Part shown: piece by piece, positions 1 to 9,131 of the stretch
How positions within the stretch are numbered: position 1 is the stretch's first letter
Layout: each line of letters starts with the position of its first letter
Assembly (NCBI GenBank): GCA_000525025.1
Contig: JCKJ01000001.1
Coordinates: 2,480,001 to 2,544,000 of the forward strand
DNA: 64,000 nt
DNA from: Methylophilaceae bacterium 11
GTDB lineage: Bacteria > Pseudomonadota > Gammaproteobacteria > Burkholderiales > Methylophilaceae
Direction: 5' to 3'
The notes under the pieces: generated by a model
What the model was told of the DNA's origin: nothing
What the model saw: the letters and a program-made list of their open reading frames with translations, nothing else
The model's database searches: none
Position numbers and translations under genes: made by a program

Positions 1-159
1 GAAGGTGTGGAAACACCCGAGCAGCAACAATTTTTGATCAACAATGGCTGCCTCAATTTTCAAGGCTACTTATATAGCCGCCCCCTGCCCATAGCTGAGT
101 TTAATGTATTTACATTAGCCAATAACCAACAACCCCAGCCATACTTTCAATACCCATAA
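1..159 (+). CDS. EAL-domain protein, C-terminal fragment (c-di-GMP phosphodiesterase type)
   Basis: Frame 1 is open from the first base and stops with TAA at 157-159, giving the last 52 residues of a protein that begins outside the window. It starts with EGVET and continues through [15 protein letters not shown] to an EF pair. This is the typical end of an EAL domain: the EGVE loop that supplies a late active-site glutamate, followed by the Q-G-Y/F-x-x-x-x-P helix. EAL domains hydrolyse cyclic di-GMP, but catalytic competence cannot be judged because the EAL signature itself lies upstream of the window. It is convergent with xerD, 42 bases away. Any sensor or GGDEF domain would also lie outside. 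Confidence 0.85.
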   Translation, partial: EGVETPEQQQFLINNGCLNFQGYLYSRPLPIAEFNVFTLANNQQPQPYFQYP

Positions 160-201
160 GATGCCTATATAGCTGATATGGCTGGGCATCACTATGCGTA
201 A

Positions 202-1098
202 TCAGCCTCTAGGATGATGCACCGAATGTAACTGTTTCAAGCGCTCTCTCGCTACATGCGTATAAATCTGTGTGGTAGAAATATCCGAATGCCCCAATAA
301 CATCTGCACCACCCGCAAATCCGCACCATGGTTTAATAAATGCGTTGCAAACGCATGGCGTAATACGTGTGGAGAAATATGCTTAGCAATACCCGCCAGC
401 GCTGCGTACCGTTTAATAATGTGCCAAAAAGCTTGGCGCGTCATGCCTTCTGCACGGCTAGTCACAAACATGGCATCACACAAACGTTTTTGCAACAACT
501 CTGGCCGCGCATAGCGTATATAGCGGTCTATCCAATCGGCTGCCTCAGCACCCATCGGCACCAAGCGCGTTTTACTGCCTTTGCCTGTGACACGCACAAT
601 ACCATCTTGCGTGCTGACTTCTGCAACTGTCACCCCCACCAACTCAGAAACACGCAAACCGCTGGCATAGAGCAATTCAAGCATGGCGCGATCACGCAAG
701 CCCAAAGGCTGCGACACATCAGGTGCTTTTAGCAGATCTTCCACCTCCTGCTCATTAAGGCTTTTGGGCAAACTACGTGGCAGCTTGGGAGATTCAAGAT
801 GAAGGGTTGGGTCCTCTTTAAGGAGTTGCTCACGCAATGCGTAGCGATAGAACCGACGCAAACTGGCGACCAAGCGACTAATACTACGTGCTTTTGAAAG
901 CGGGAAACGCACTGCCAAATATTGCTGAATATCGGCGTTAGTCACTGCCAACATATTGATACTTTGTTTGGATGCACACCAATTGGCAAAAGCAGTCAAA
1001 TCAGCACGGTAGCTATCCAGCGTGTTCTTAGATAAGCCATCTTCAAGCCAGAGATGGTCAATAAAATTATCCAAATACTGTTGATGTTGCGTGTGCAC
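202..1098 (-). CDS. xerD: Site-specific tyrosine recombinase XerD
   Basis: XerD works with XerC at dif sites to resolve chromosome dimers at division. An N-terminal SAM-like core-binding domain (about residues 1-90) precedes the catalytic domain. With the GTG at 1098 as start the protein has 298 residues, the same length as E. coli XerD, and the catalytic residues fall at the same numbers: H244 and R247 (in HISPHVLRHAFATHLL), H270 (LLGH) and Y279 (QIYTH); the LRVSEL arginine and the GKGSKTR lysine are also present. A longer in-frame ATG at 1179 would overlap ogt by 70 bases and is less likely. A weak AGGG lies 6 bases before the GTG. Confidence 0.93.
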   Translation of the reverse strand: MHTQHQQYLDNFIDHLWLEDGLSKNTLDSYRADLTAFANWCASKQSINMLAVTNADIQQYLAVRFPLSKARSISRLVASLRRFYRYALREQLLKEDPTLHLESPKLPRSLPKSLNEQEVEDLLKAPDVSQPLGLRDRAMLELLYASGLRVSELVGVTVAEVSTQDGIVRVTGKGSKTRLVPMGAEAADWIDRYIRYARPELLQKRLCDAMFVTSRAEGMTRQAFWHIIKRYAALAGIAKHISPHVLRHAFATHLLNHGADLRVVQMLLGHSDISTTQIYTHVARERLKQLHSVHHPRG

Positions 1099-1109
1099 CA
1101 CACACCCTA

Positions 1110-1631
1110 TCAGGCAAATTGACGCTGCGTCTTTAATGCGCCTTTGTAATTGATGGCGCCTTCGTGCCGAAGCAGCCATTTTTTGACTTTAAGCCCATGG
1201 TCCATTCCCCGCATAAAGCCACCCAAACCAGTTTTGGCTACTACGCGATGACAAGGCACCACCAAGGGTAAATGATTTGCGCCACAGGCATTGGCGACTG
1301 CACGTGGCCCGGAGCCCAACTGCTCTGCCAGCTCACCATAGGTACGGGTTTGACCGCTAGGAATTGCGCTGATCATGCCCCAGACTTTACGCTGAAATGG
1401 CGTGCCCTTAAACACCAATGGCAAATTGAAGTTGGCGTTGGGGTTATCCAGATACGCTTCTATTTGCAAGGCTATTTGAATTGCAATTTTTGAAGGCTCT
1501 GCTTTAACGCTGGCTGATTCATTTAAAAAATCGATATTGACTTGCATACCGTGAGAATAAATACCGATAGAACCAAAAGGGGCGGTGACTACCAAATCAT
1601 ATTCTTTTAGTAATTTTGATTGTTTTTGCAT
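1110..1631 (-). CDS. ogt: Methylated-DNA--protein-cysteine methyltransferase
   Basis: A 173-residue repair protein that transfers the alkyl group from O6-methylguanine or O4-methylthymine to its own cysteine in a suicide reaction. The catalytic PCHRV motif is present with Cys127, preceded by RAVANACGANHLPLV and the helix-turn-helix segment around residues 75-110. The N-terminal region is short and lacks the zinc-binding AdaA domain, so this is the Ogt/AGT type rather than a full Ada. It sits 11 bases upstream of the preferred xerD start and is probably cotranscribed with it. The ATG at 1631 is used. Confidence 0.9.
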   Translation of the reverse strand: MQKQSKLLKEYDLVVTAPFGSIGIYSHGMQVNIDFLNESASVKAEPSKIAIQIALQIEAYLDNPNANFNLPLVFKGTPFQRKVWGMISAIPSGQTRTYGELAEQLGSGPRAVANACGANHLPLVVPCHRVVAKTGLGGFMRGMDHGLKVKKWLLRHEGAINYKGALKTQRQFA

Positions 1632-1674
1632 TGTAATAATTTAACTTAATCAATTACTTTAATGCAAATAAAAA

Positions 1675-1704
1675 AAGCCTTGAAACTAAAAAGTTTCAAG
1701 GCTT
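1675..1704 (-). terminator. Rho-independent terminator of the rpsP-rplS operon
   Basis: A perfect 13-bp stem (1675-1687 with 1692-1704) closes a four-A loop. On the minus strand it is followed by a run of T. It lies 23 bases beyond the rplS stop codon and ends the ribosomal operon before ogt. Confidence 0.88.
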
Positions 1705-1726
1705 TTAATTGATACTCACAAAAAGA

Positions 1727-2113
1727 TTAACTTTCTGCTGTAATCTCTTTCTCACGCGCTACTAATTTCTCTTTAATACGTGCAGATTTACCTGAACGCT
1801 CACGCAAGTAGTACAACTTAGCACGACGTACATCACCACGGCGTTTTAGCTCGATAGATGCAATCAATGGTGAGTAAGTTTGGAATGTACGCTCAACACC
1901 TTCGCCAGAAGAGATTTTACGCACGATGAATGATGAGTTTAAGCCTTTGTTGCGTTTTGCAATCACAACGCCTTCATAAGCCTGCACACGTTTACGTGTA
2001 CCTTCAACTACGTTTACACCGACTACCACTGTATCGCCAGGGGCGAAATCAGGAATCGTTTTGTTTAAACGAGCAATTTCTTCTTGCTCTAACATTTTAA
2101 TAATGTCTGCCAC
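1727..2113 (-). CDS. rplS: 50S ribosomal protein L19
   Basis: L19 sits at the 30S-50S interface of the ribosome. The 128-residue product has the family features: N-terminal [17 protein letters not shown], the central [13 protein letters not shown] barrel and a basic C-terminal half with [15 protein letters not shown]. It is the last gene of rpsP-rimM-trmD-rplS, 16 bases after trmD, and is followed by a strong terminator. The C-terminal tail, rich in Lys and Glu, is slightly longer than in E. coli L19 (115 residues). Confidence 0.97.
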   Translation of the reverse strand: MADIIKMLEQEEIARLNKTIPDFAPGDTVVVGVNVVEGTRKRVQAYEGVVIAKRNKGLNSSFIVRKISSGEGVERTFQTYSPLIASIELKRRGDVRRAKLYYLRERSGKSARIKEKLVAREKEITAES

Positions 2114-2129
2114 TTGTAGCTCCTTTTAA

Positions 2130-2888
2130 TTATGAAGATGCTTGTTCCTGCTCACTATCTATTGCTTGTAGCAGCCGTGCTTCTTCTTTCGTCAACGACC
2201 TTGCGGCCAATAAATCCGGGCGTTTAGCCCTTGTTAGCAATAACGATTGTGCTAATCGCCATTCTCTAATCTTTGCATGATTACCTGACATTAACACCTC
2301 AGGCACCCTTAAATCTTCATACTGTTCTGGACGCGTATAATGTGGACAATCTAACAATCCATTCACAAACGAATCTTCCACGGCTGAATCGGCATCGCCC
2401 AATGCGCCTGGCAACTGCCGAATCACTGCATCCAACAACACCATGGCGGGCAACTCACCACCACTTAACACATAATCACCGATGGATATTTCTTCATCCA
2501 CCTGCGTATCCAGCAAACGCTGATCTACACCTTCATAACGACTTGCCAGTATCACCAAACCCTTAAGCTGGCTCAACTGCATGACTTTTTCATGCATCAA
2601 CGGCTTGCCTCTGGGCGACATGTGCACCACATGTGGCTGCACACCATTCTCGGCTAACCGCTGCTTAGCCGCGGCAATCGCTTTGGCTAACGGCTCTGCT
2701 AACATCACCATACCGGGTCCACCGCCATAGGGCCGGTCATCTACCGTTTTGTGATTATCCGAGGTAAATTCTCTAGGATTCGTCACTTGTATTTGATACA
2801 GCGCACGGCTTAACGCACGTGAGGTAATACCATGCTGCGTCAACGCATTGAACATCTCGGGAAACAAACTAATTACTTCTACTTGCAT
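2130..2888 (-). CDS. trmD: tRNA (guanine-37-N1)-methyltransferase
   Basis: TrmD methylates G37 next to the anticodon with S-adenosylmethionine and prevents +1 frameshifting. The sequence shows the SPOUT family blocks: [11 protein letters not shown] at the N-terminus, [27 protein letters not shown] and the trefoil-knot segment [16 protein letters not shown], followed by a helical C-terminal domain. The ATG at 2888 gives 252 residues and aligns with the usual [13 protein letters not shown] start; an upstream in-frame TTG at 2909 would add seven untypical residues. It is the third gene of the operon. Confidence 0.96.
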   Translation of the reverse strand: MQVEVISLFPEMFNALTQHGITSRALSRALYQIQVTNPREFTSDNHKTVDDRPYGGGPGMVMLAEPLAKAIAAAKQRLAENGVQPHVVHMSPRGKPLMHEKVMQLSQLKGLVILASRYEGVDQRLLDTQVDEEISIGDYVLSGGELPAMVLLDAVIRQLPGALGDADSAVEDSFVNGLLDCPHYTRPEQYEDLRVPEVLMSGNHAKIREWRLAQSLLLTRAKRPDLLAARSLTKEEARLLQAIDSEQEQASS

Positions 2889-2915
2889 GGCTTGTTTCAA
2901 CCTAGTCAATGATGT

Positions 2916-3419
2916 TTAAAAATCTGCGTCCCAATCGACCAACATCGTTTTTGCCACAACATCTACCGCGATGACCACTTGGTCAATAAAAGGAATCAAA
3001 CGCTCAATATTGCCGTTTTCTTTTCCAGTTTTAACCACGAGCACATCATTCGCGCCCGTTTCAAACACATCTGTCACATAACCAAAATCAATATCCTGTT
3101 GGTTTTTGACTGCCAGTCCAATCAAGTCAGACCAGTAATATTCATTGTCATCAGGCACTGGCAGCGCATCTCGCGGCACTGCCACTTGCAAACCTTTACA
3201 AGCAAATGCCTGATCTCTATCGTCAACACCAGCTAACTTTACGACCAATACATCGTTATGAATTTTTGCTTGCTCAACAACGACTTCACGCCAATTGTCC
3301 TGCTTGCCAATCCACCACGCGTCATAGTCAAAGAGACCATCCAAGACTTCTGTATCGGGTAGCACTTTAAGCCAACCATAAACGCCATAGGGCGCAACTA
3401 TGCGCCCCATCACCACCAT
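2916..3419 (-). CDS. rimM: Ribosome maturation factor RimM
   Basis: RimM binds ribosomal protein S19 and assists maturation of the 30S head. The protein begins MVVMGRIVAPYGVYGWLKV, the conserved start of the N-terminal beta-barrel, and carries the YYWSDLIGLAV linker before the C-terminal PRC-barrel-like domain. The ATG at 3419 yields 167 residues; a TTG three codons upstream is possible but lacks support. It lies between rpsP and trmD, the standard order in proteobacteria. Confidence 0.95.
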   Translation of the reverse strand: MVVMGRIVAPYGVYGWLKVLPDTEVLDGLFDYDAWWIGKQDNWREVVVEQAKIHNDVLVVKLAGVDDRDQAFACKGLQVAVPRDALPVPDDNEYYWSDLIGLAVKNQQDIDFGYVTDVFETGANDVLVVKTGKENGNIERLIPFIDQVVIAVDVVAKTMLVDWDADF

Positions 3420-3447
3420 ACTACTCAACGTGTACTCTCATCAGCAT

Positions 3448-3469
3448 TCCCTCGACTATTAACGAGGGA
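3448..3469 (-). other. Intercistronic hairpin between rpsP and rimM
   Basis: A 7-bp inverted repeat (3448-3454 with 3463-3469) with an 8-base loop lies in the 56-base gap between rpsP and rimM. There is no long T-run after it on the minus strand, so it looks more like an mRNA-processing or attenuation hairpin than a full terminator. It could help set the much lower expression of rimM and trmD relative to the ribosomal protein genes, which is known for this operon in E. coli; the mechanism here is inference. Confidence 0.5.
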
Positions 3470-3475
3470 GTGACT

Positions 3476-3934
3476 TTATTCAGCGTCAGCAGCTGGTGCT
3501 TCTTCAACAGCCGGTGCTGCTGCTGCTTCAGCTGCGGCTTTTTCAGCTTCTGCCGCTGCTTTGGCATCAGCCTCTGCTTTAGCTGCATCTGCTGCTGCTT
3601 TGATTTTAGCCGCTTCTGCTTCTACTGCTTTTACCTTAGCTGCTTCTAATTTAGCAGCATCTTTAGCTTTAGCAGCAATCATTGCCTCTGGGCCTTTAGC
3701 GTGGAATTTCACCAAGCGAGCCACTGTATCTGACAATTGCGCACCATTGCTTGTCCAATGATTTACGCGTGCTTCATCAATACGCAAACCTTCAGCGCTT
3801 GCACGTGCTGATGGATTGTAAAAACCTACGCGCTCGATAAAGCGACCATCACGGCGATTGCGTGAATCGGCTACAACCACATTGTAGAAAGGGTTCTTTT
3901 TAGAGCCACCACGTGATAAACGAATAACGACCAT
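3476..3934 (-). CDS. rpsP: 30S ribosomal protein S16 with a long Ala-rich C-terminal tail
   Basis: Residues 1 to about 82 are a normal S16: [20 protein letters not shown], then [15 protein letters not shown], and [12 protein letters not shown] at the end of the fold. S16 is an early 30S assembly protein, usually about 80-90 residues. Here it continues for about 70 more residues made almost wholly of Ala, Lys, Glu and Asp, ending with an acidic EEAPAADAE segment. The tail has no Pro/Gly breaks until its end and should form a long, exposed helix. It is the first gene of the operon, with a good sigma-70 promoter upstream. Confidence 0.95.
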   Translation of the reverse strand: MVVIRLSRGGSKKNPFYNVVVADSRNRRDGRFIERVGFYNPSARASAEGLRIDEARVNHWTSNGAQLSDTVARLVKFHAKGPEAMIAAKAKDAAKLEAAKVKAVEAEAAKIKAAADAAKAEADAKAAAEAEKAAAEAAAAPAVEEAPAADAE

Positions 3935-3977
3935 AATCTTGTTCTCTATAAAATTAATTCTGTGCAGAAAGGCGCGG

Positions 3978-4007
3978 ATTATACGTTATTTAGTAGATAG
4001 GTTGCAA
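3978..4007 (-). promoter_or_regulatory. Sigma-70 promoter of the rpsP operon
   Basis: On the minus strand a TTGCAA -35 (4002-4007) is followed after 18 bases by a perfect TATAAT -10 (3978-3983), about 44 bases before the rpsP start codon. The match and the position ahead of a ribosomal operon make this one of the clearest housekeeping promoters in the window. Confidence 0.72.
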
Positions 4008-4049
4008 GTAATTTATTTTACTTTGCATATAACGGTAAATGACCGATCT

Positions 4050-4676
4050 TTAACGATTTCTGCGGTACTCCAACGCCAGACTAACTAGCTCGTGCTGTTT
4101 ATGTACGCCCATTTTTTTGTAAATATTTTTCATGTATTGGCGTACCGTTTCAATCCCGATCCCCATCAGCTCGGCTACGTCCTTTAAGTCGCGGCCTTCG
4201 CTTAGCAAGGACACACACTGCACCTCTCTGGGCGATAGCCGATACTCGTCTTTCAAACGATCCGCCCAAAACTCTTGATTCAGGTTTAAATCTTTAATCA
4301 AAATCAAGACATGATGCCCATGTCTGCGCTCTTGATCATTCTTACTCATCTTGCTAATGGTTAAGCTAATGGGGCGCACATAATCATTGCGATGCACATA
4401 CACGTTAAATACGTTGCAAGCACCTTGCTCTTTAATTGCAGCGTCTACCGCATCTTGCAAGCGCTTATTATCTGCCGCCAAATCGGCCACCAGCTGACTG
4501 TCTTTGAGTTTAAGGCCGCGATCTGCAGCCAAGATAGATTCTGCAGCTTTTGACGAAAACACCACTTCACCTCGGCTAGAAACGATAAGCATGGCCTGCC
4601 CAAGCTGCTCAAGCCCCTGCTCTAACAGTTTTGCCTGCCACAGCTGCTGGTTCGCACTTTCAAGAGTTGCTGACAT
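4050..4676 (-). CDS. LuxR-family transcriptional regulator with an N-terminal PAS-like domain
   Basis: The 208-residue protein has a PAS-like sensor region at about 15-130 (EQLGQAMLIVSSRGEVVFSS is the typical start of a PAS fold) and a LuxR/FixJ helix-turn-helix at about 145-205 (LSPREVQCVSLLSEGRDLKD, then GIGIETVRQYMKNIYKKMGV). There is no receiver domain, so control is likely by a small ligand or a protein partner rather than by phosphorylation. It is monocistronic, between rpsP and queC. The target genes and the signal cannot be read from the sequence. Confidence 0.85.
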   Translation of the reverse strand: MSATLESANQQLWQAKLLEQGLEQLGQAMLIVSSRGEVVFSSKAAESILAADRGLKLKDSQLVADLAADNKRLQDAVDAAIKEQGACNVFNVYVHRNDYVRPISLTISKMSKNDQERRHGHHVLILIKDLNLNQEFWADRLKDEYRLSPREVQCVSLLSEGRDLKDVAELMGIGIETVRQYMKNIYKKMGVHKQHELVSLALEYRRNR

Positions 4677-4861
4677 ATCGCATCAATACTTTCTATCGTT
4701 TGTCTGGTGATTGATTTTTATGATGATTGCCGATAATGATGATATCCCAATGACAGAGGATAAGCACGCAACGCACTGAATCTCTGCTATCGACAACAGT
4801 TGCGAATTATTCATCAATCCCACCACAGACAATATCCCCCAAATAAGGGAGGCATTACGGC

Positions 4862-5551
4862 TTACGGGTTTAGATATATAGTAGGGTCAGCCAAACCAGC
4901 ACCTTCAAAGCCTGCGCTGCGCAAGCGACAAGAGTCGCACTGCCCACAGGCGCGCCCTAGCGCATCCGCCTGATAACAGGACACAGTGATGCCGTAGTCC
5001 ACACCTAACGAGGTTCCCAACGCGATGATTTGTGACTTAGTTAAATCAATTAGTGGCGCATGGATAGTGATGCGATGACCCTCCACCGCACTTTTGGTCG
5101 CCAGATTGGCCATGGCTTGAAACGCATGCACGTATTCGCCGCGACAATCTGGGTAGCCGGAATAATCCAATGCATTCACGCCAATAAAAATGTCTTGAGA
5201 CTGCAACACTTCAGCCCACGCTAAGGCCAACGACAACATAATGGTGTTGCGGGCAGGTACATAGGTGACTGGAATGCCTTCCGTCGGTGTCTGCGGCACA
5301 TCAATGCTATTGTCGGTGAGCGCTGAGCCACCAAACAAACTTAAATCCAGTTGCGCCGTTTTGTGACTACATGCACCCAGTGCCTGTGCTACGCGGTTAG
5401 CGGCATTGAGCTCGGCAATATGGCGCTGATGATAGTCTAAACTGAGGCAATAACACTCAAAGCCTTGAGATTTAGCAATGGCCAAACATGTGGCAGAGTC
5501 CAATCCGCCGGACAATAGCACTACTGCTTTTTTGGTCGAGTTCTGCATCAT
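4862..5551 (-). CDS. queC: 7-cyano-7-deazaguanine synthase QueC
   Basis: QueC converts 7-carboxy-7-deazaguanine to preQ0 using ATP and ammonia, the step after QueE in queuosine synthesis. The ATP pyrophosphatase loop [11 protein letters not shown] is at the N-terminus, and the zinc ligands are at the C-terminus: Cys192, then CGQCDSC with Cys202, Cys205 and Cys208. The start ATG at 5551 overlaps the queE stop codon (ATGA), giving 229 residues; a longer upstream reading inside queE is not needed. Translation is probably coupled to queE. No queD or queF is present in the window. Confidence 0.95.
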   Translation of the reverse strand: MMQNSTKKAVVLLSGGLDSATCLAIAKSQGFECYCLSLDYHQRHIAELNAANRVAQALGACSHKTAQLDLSLFGGSALTDNSIDVPQTPTEGIPVTYVPARNTIMLSLALAWAEVLQSQDIFIGVNALDYSGYPDCRGEYVHAFQAMANLATKSAVEGHRITIHAPLIDLTKSQIIALGTSLGVDYGITVSCYQADALGRACGQCDSCRLRSAGFEGAGLADPTIYLNP

Positions 5552-6186
5552 ACACCCGGTTTCTCGCCCCATAGTACTTTGTGCAGTTGCACTTGCATAC
5601 GCACGGGCAGATGATCTTCTAACACCCAACCTGCCAACTCTGTTGCCGCTAACTCATGGTAGCTAGGAGAAAATAGAATTGGGCACTTTTCGTTTAACTT
5701 TAACTCTTGTACCTTTTGCTTGGCCCAATCGTAATCGGCGCGGTTGCACAGCACAAACTTGACTTCATCCGCAGCTTTTAAATAGGCTAAATTGCCCCAG
5801 CGATTATTTTCAGACTCATTGGATGCTGGTGTTTTGATATCTAAAATAACAGAAACACGTGGATCCACCACTGAAATATCCATCGCACCGCCCGTTTCGA
5901 TGGAGACGCTGTAGCCTGCATCACATAAAGCCTGCAGCAAATCTCGACACTCTTTCTGCGCAAGCGGCTCACCCCCGGTAACCGTCACATAGTGCGCGCC
6001 GTAACTCGCCACCTGCTGCATAATATCGGCAATTTCCATATTGCTGCCACCGTTAAAAGCATAGGCAGTATCGCAATAGGTGCAGCGCATAGGACAACCA
6101 GTCAACCGCACAAATACAGTGGGTAAGCCGATGCGAGAAGTTTCGCCTTGCAAGGAGTGGAAAATTTCGTATATTTTTAATGCCAT
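5548..6186 (-). CDS. queE: 7-carboxy-7-deazaguanine synthase QueE (radical SAM)
   Basis: QueE is a radical S-adenosylmethionine enzyme that contracts 6-carboxy-tetrahydropterin to 7-carboxy-7-deazaguanine. The 212-residue protein starts [20 protein letters not shown], as the family does, and has the cluster-binding motif Cys31-x3-Cys35-x2-Cys38 within [12 protein letters not shown], followed by [10 protein letters not shown] (the GGE SAM-binding motif). It lies 101 bases after cpoB, with a hairpin in the gap, and overlaps queC by four bases. Confidence 0.95.
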   Translation of the reverse strand: MALKIYEIFHSLQGETSRIGLPTVFVRLTGCPMRCTYCDTAYAFNGGSNMEIADIMQQVASYGAHYVTVTGGEPLAQKECRDLLQALCDAGYSVSIETGGAMDISVVDPRVSVILDIKTPASNESENNRWGNLAYLKAADEVKFVLCNRADYDWAKQKVQELKLNEKCPILFSPSYHELAATELAGWVLEDHLPVRMQVQLHKVLWGEKPGV

Positions 6187-6206
6187 GACTATGAGACGCC
6201 GGAAAT

Positions 6207-6236
6207 AATAATGCCAACTGTGAAGTTGGCATTATT
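6207..6236 (-). terminator. Hairpin terminator or attenuator between cpoB and queE
   Basis: A perfect 13-bp stem (6207-6219 with 6224-6236) with a GTGA loop lies 51 bases after the cpoB stop and 20 bases before the queE start. The minus-strand 3' flank is T-rich but interrupted. It probably separates expression of tol-pal from queE-queC, with some read-through. Confidence 0.7.
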
Positions 6237-6287
6237 TTACCGCAAAAAAGTACTTTTAAATGAAGGTTTTAGCTACAGCCATATAGA

Positions 6288-7097
6288 CTACTTCAACGCC
6301 TCTAATGCTTTTAAGCGTTTTTGCGCTGTTGGCGTCACATCCGCATTCGGATGCTTAGCAATCAGGTCCTTTAACGTTTTTTTGGCATTCGTCACCTGAC
6401 CCAGCTGAATTTGGCTATTGGCTACGTTGTACATTGCATCTGCCACTTTAGGGTGGTCTGCATGGCCATCAATCAGCTTCTGCTGCGTTGCGATAGATGA
6501 CTTGTAGTTTTTAAGCGCAAATTGCGCATAACCCATGCCATATAGCGCATCCGGCACTAGCTTGCTTGTAGGATAGTCTTTTAAAAACGCATCATAAGCT
6601 GCAAACGCTTCTTTATGCTTACCTGCTTTTGCCAGTGCATCGGCTTCAGCATAAGGTTTAGCATCTTTATCTTCTACCACTTGTACTGGTGCTGGCTCAG
6701 GCTGTGAAGCCTGTACCGGGCCAGCTTCGATTCTACGCAGACGCGTGTCTGTATCTGCGTATAAATCTTTTTGACGCTGCTGAGCGGCTTCCAGATTATG
6801 TGAAGCCAGCTCCAAATCACCTCTCAGTTGTGCAACCTCTTGCTTCAAGAACTCGATTTGGTTTTGCATATCTGCCAAACCTTGGCCTTGAATCACAGCC
6901 TCAATAGCCGCCAAACGCTTTTCAATGGCGGCTTGTGATTTTTTAAGCTCAGCAATCCCTGCCTGGCTTTTAGCTTCTACATCTAGAATTTTCTTGCGGG
7001 CCTCAGTGTCATCAAACAAAGCTGCATGACTTGCTAGAGAAACCCCTAGCAAGCCAGTTGCCAATGCAGTGGCTAAGATGCGATGCATCCATTGCAT
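6288..7097 (-). CDS. cpoB: Cell division coordinator CpoB (YbgF)
   Basis: CpoB links the Tol complex to septal peptidoglycan synthesis by PBP1b in the periplasm. The ATG at 7097, five bases after a GGTGAG ribosome site inside the end of pal, gives 269 residues. A signal peptide (ILATALATGLLGVSLASHA) ends near residue 25. A coiled coil follows (about 35-110, with EFLKQEVAQLRGDLELA), then a Pro-rich linker and three TPR repeats at about 140-265, containing DALYGMGYAQFALKNY and DAMYNVANSQIQLGQ. It is the last gene of the tol-pal cluster. Confidence 0.93.
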   Translation of the reverse strand: MQWMHRILATALATGLLGVSLASHAALFDDTEARKKILDVEAKSQAGIAELKKSQAAIEKRLAAIEAVIQGQGLADMQNQIEFLKQEVAQLRGDLELASHNLEAAQQRQKDLYADTDTRLRRIEAGPVQASQPEPAPVQVVEDKDAKPYAEADALAKAGKHKEAFAAYDAFLKDYPTSKLVPDALYGMGYAQFALKNYKSSIATQQKLIDGHADHPKVADAMYNVANSQIQLGQVTNAKKTLKDLIAKHPNADVTPTAQKRLKALEALK

Positions 7098-7098
7098 C

Positions 7099-7653
7099 TT
7101 ACTCACCTTGGTATACAACATCTACGCGACGATTTTGTTGGAAGCAATCTTCATCAGCACAATTCACGTTAGCTTTTTCTTCGCCATAGCTCACTGTTTC
7201 GATTTGTGTGTCTTGTACGCCTAATAGGTTCAAAGCTTTTTTCACAGATACTGAACGACGTTGGCCTAAAGACAAGTTGTATTCACGTGTACCACGTTCA
7301 TCCGTATTGCCTTGTAAAATTACTTTGGCATCTTGATGTGATTTCAAATACTGTGCGTGCGCTTCAACAATCGGTCTGAACTCTGCTTTGACAGCATCAC
7401 TATTGTAATCAAAGTAGATATTGCGTTTTGACAAGATATTGTTTGGATCACGTAATGGATTATTAGCATCATTATTCGCGTTGCCATCGATATTGACTTC
7501 TTTAATGCCATTTGCATCTGAATCATTACCAGTTGGCGCCGTTGTATTTGCACCTGAGCTCTTATCTTCTACTTTGGCTGGCGTCACTGGTGCACTTTTA
7601 CACGCTACCAAAAATACTGCCATTGCTACGGTCATCCATAATTTGTTATTCAT
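7099..7653 (-). CDS. pal: Peptidoglycan-associated lipoprotein Pal
   Basis: Pal anchors the outer membrane to peptidoglycan and is recruited to constriction sites by TolB and TolA. The signal peptide ends in the lipobox LVAC, with Cys18 as the lipidated residue, followed by a flexible Asn/Asp-rich linker. The OmpA-like domain covers about 75-184, with NIYFDYNSDAVKAEF, LQGNTDERGTREYNLSLGQR and a final RRVDVVY. Two Cys residues near 165-170 (NCADEDCF) may form a disulfide. It lies between tolB and cpoB. Confidence 0.96.
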   Translation of the reverse strand: MNNKLWMTVAMAVFLVACKSAPVTPAKVEDKSSGANTTAPTGNDSDANGIKEVNIDGNANNDANNPLRDPNNILSKRNIYFDYNSDAVKAEFRPIVEAHAQYLKSHQDAKVILQGNTDERGTREYNLSLGQRRSVSVKKALNLLGVQDTQIETVSYGEEKANVNCADEDCFQQNRRVDVVYQGE

Positions 7654-7712
7654 CTTTATTTCTCCTCTTTGTGTTGTTAACGATTATTTCAAAAAACTTA
7701 AATTGATCAAAC

Positions 7713-9008
7713 TTATTTTGCAAGGGGCGCCCATGCTGGCTCTCTGACATCCCCAGTAGATTCACTTAGGCGCTGGCGCACTTTTCCATCTGAAGAAACT
7801 GCAGCCAACGTACCCCTTCCACGCACTTTGGTGGCATATAAAATCACGCGACCATTGGGTGAAAAGCTTGGCGACTCGTCTTGCGCACCTTCACTCAGCA
7901 ACTGCACTTGTCCTGAGCTTAAATCTTGTAACGCTACTTTAAACCTACCACCGTCGTTGCGAATATACGCCAAATAACGGCCATCCGGGGAAAAATGCGG
8001 GCTGAGATTGTATGCGCCGTCGAAGGTAACACGGGTTGCATCGCCACCACCACTAGCCACTTTGTAGATTTGTGGTTTACCGCCACGGTCCGAGCTAAAG
8101 TATATAAACTTACCATCTGGCGAGAACGCAGGCTCGGTATCAATTGCATTGCTTTTGGTCACCTGTCTTAAATCACCACCATCGGCATCTATGGTATAAA
8201 TTTGTGAGTTTGCGCCATACGTCAGCACAATTGCCAGCCTACTGCCGTCAGGCGACCATGCGGGCGCACTGTTATTACCCTTATAGTTCGCAATAATTTT
8301 ACGGTCACCTGTGGTAAGTGATTGTACATAGACAATCGGTTTTTTCTTTTCAAATGACACATAGGCCATTTTGGTGCCATCTGGTGACCAAGCTGGAGAA
8401 ATAATTGGCTCATTTGAAGACACCACATTTTGTGCGTTATAGCCATCGGCATCAGATACTTGTAGCGTATAACGCTTACCTATCTTATTGATATAAGCAA
8501 TACGGCTGCCAAACACGCCACGCTCGCCAGTTAACTTCTCATAAATCGCATCGGCAATTTTATGCGCCGTTGCTCTGATTTGCGTAGGGGCAATTTGATA
8601 ATCCATGCCAATCAACTGATTTTGCTTGAGTACATCCATCAATTGAAATGTCACTTTAAGACGACCACCGCCCAGACTCTCTACATGTCCCACCGTCATC
8701 GCTTGTGCTTGCAAGGCATTCCACTCTGCATATTTGATTTGTGAAGCGGCTGTGGGCAAATTGGCCATGCCGCGTGTATCTAACACACGAAACAAACCAC
8801 TGCGCTTCAAATCCGCTGCGATAATTTCATGAAGGCTGTCTTTGGAAGGAATACCCGCCGGCTCTGCAAATGGCAAAATCGCCACCGGGATTTGCTGCGC
8901 ACCACCCCCGCTGATTTCGATTTCTAATGCTGCATTTACTTGAAGACTTGTAAAGACGCTGGCGACTAAAAAAACCAGCCCGAGCATGTGTTTATTGAAT
9001 ACTGTCAT
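7713..9008 (-). CDS. tolB: Tol-Pal system protein TolB
   Basis: TolB is the periplasmic beta-propeller that exchanges between Pal and TolA. The 431-residue protein has a signal peptide (LGLVFLVASVFTSLQVNA), an N-terminal domain at about 28-165, and a six-bladed propeller made of repeated S-P-D-G motifs such as APAWSPDGSRLAIVLTYG, PAFSPDGKFIYFSSDRGG and PHFSPDGRYLAYIRNDGG. Length and motif spacing match the E. coli protein. It lies between tolA, after a 123-base gap, and pal. Confidence 0.97.
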   Translation of the reverse strand: MTVFNKHMLGLVFLVASVFTSLQVNAALEIEISGGGAQQIPVAILPFAEPAGIPSKDSLHEIIAADLKRSGLFRVLDTRGMANLPTAASQIKYAEWNALQAQAMTVGHVESLGGGRLKVTFQLMDVLKQNQLIGMDYQIAPTQIRATAHKIADAIYEKLTGERGVFGSRIAYINKIGKRYTLQVSDADGYNAQNVVSSNEPIISPAWSPDGTKMAYVSFEKKKPIVYVQSLTTGDRKIIANYKGNNSAPAWSPDGSRLAIVLTYGANSQIYTIDADGGDLRQVTKSNAIDTEPAFSPDGKFIYFSSDRGGKPQIYKVASGGGDATRVTFDGAYNLSPHFSPDGRYLAYIRNDGGRFKVALQDLSSGQVQLLSEGAQDESPSFSPNGRVILYATKVRGRGTLAAVSSDGKVRQRLSESTGDVREPAWAPLAK

Positions 9009-9131
9009 GGCTAATTGGCTACAACTTGTTTAAAAAGTTCCGTCAAATTTTAATGCAATTTAGTTTTGATAGGCTTTTAATTACACTTTGTTACAACTGT
9101 TACATTTAAGAAACATGCCGCAGGCAGGGAA

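Noticed and set aside
4677-4861. RNA gene or riboswitch between the LuxR-type gene and queC
   Set aside because: No tRNA cloverleaf or preQ1-type pseudoknot could be recognised, and the region is downstream of queC, the wrong side for a leader.
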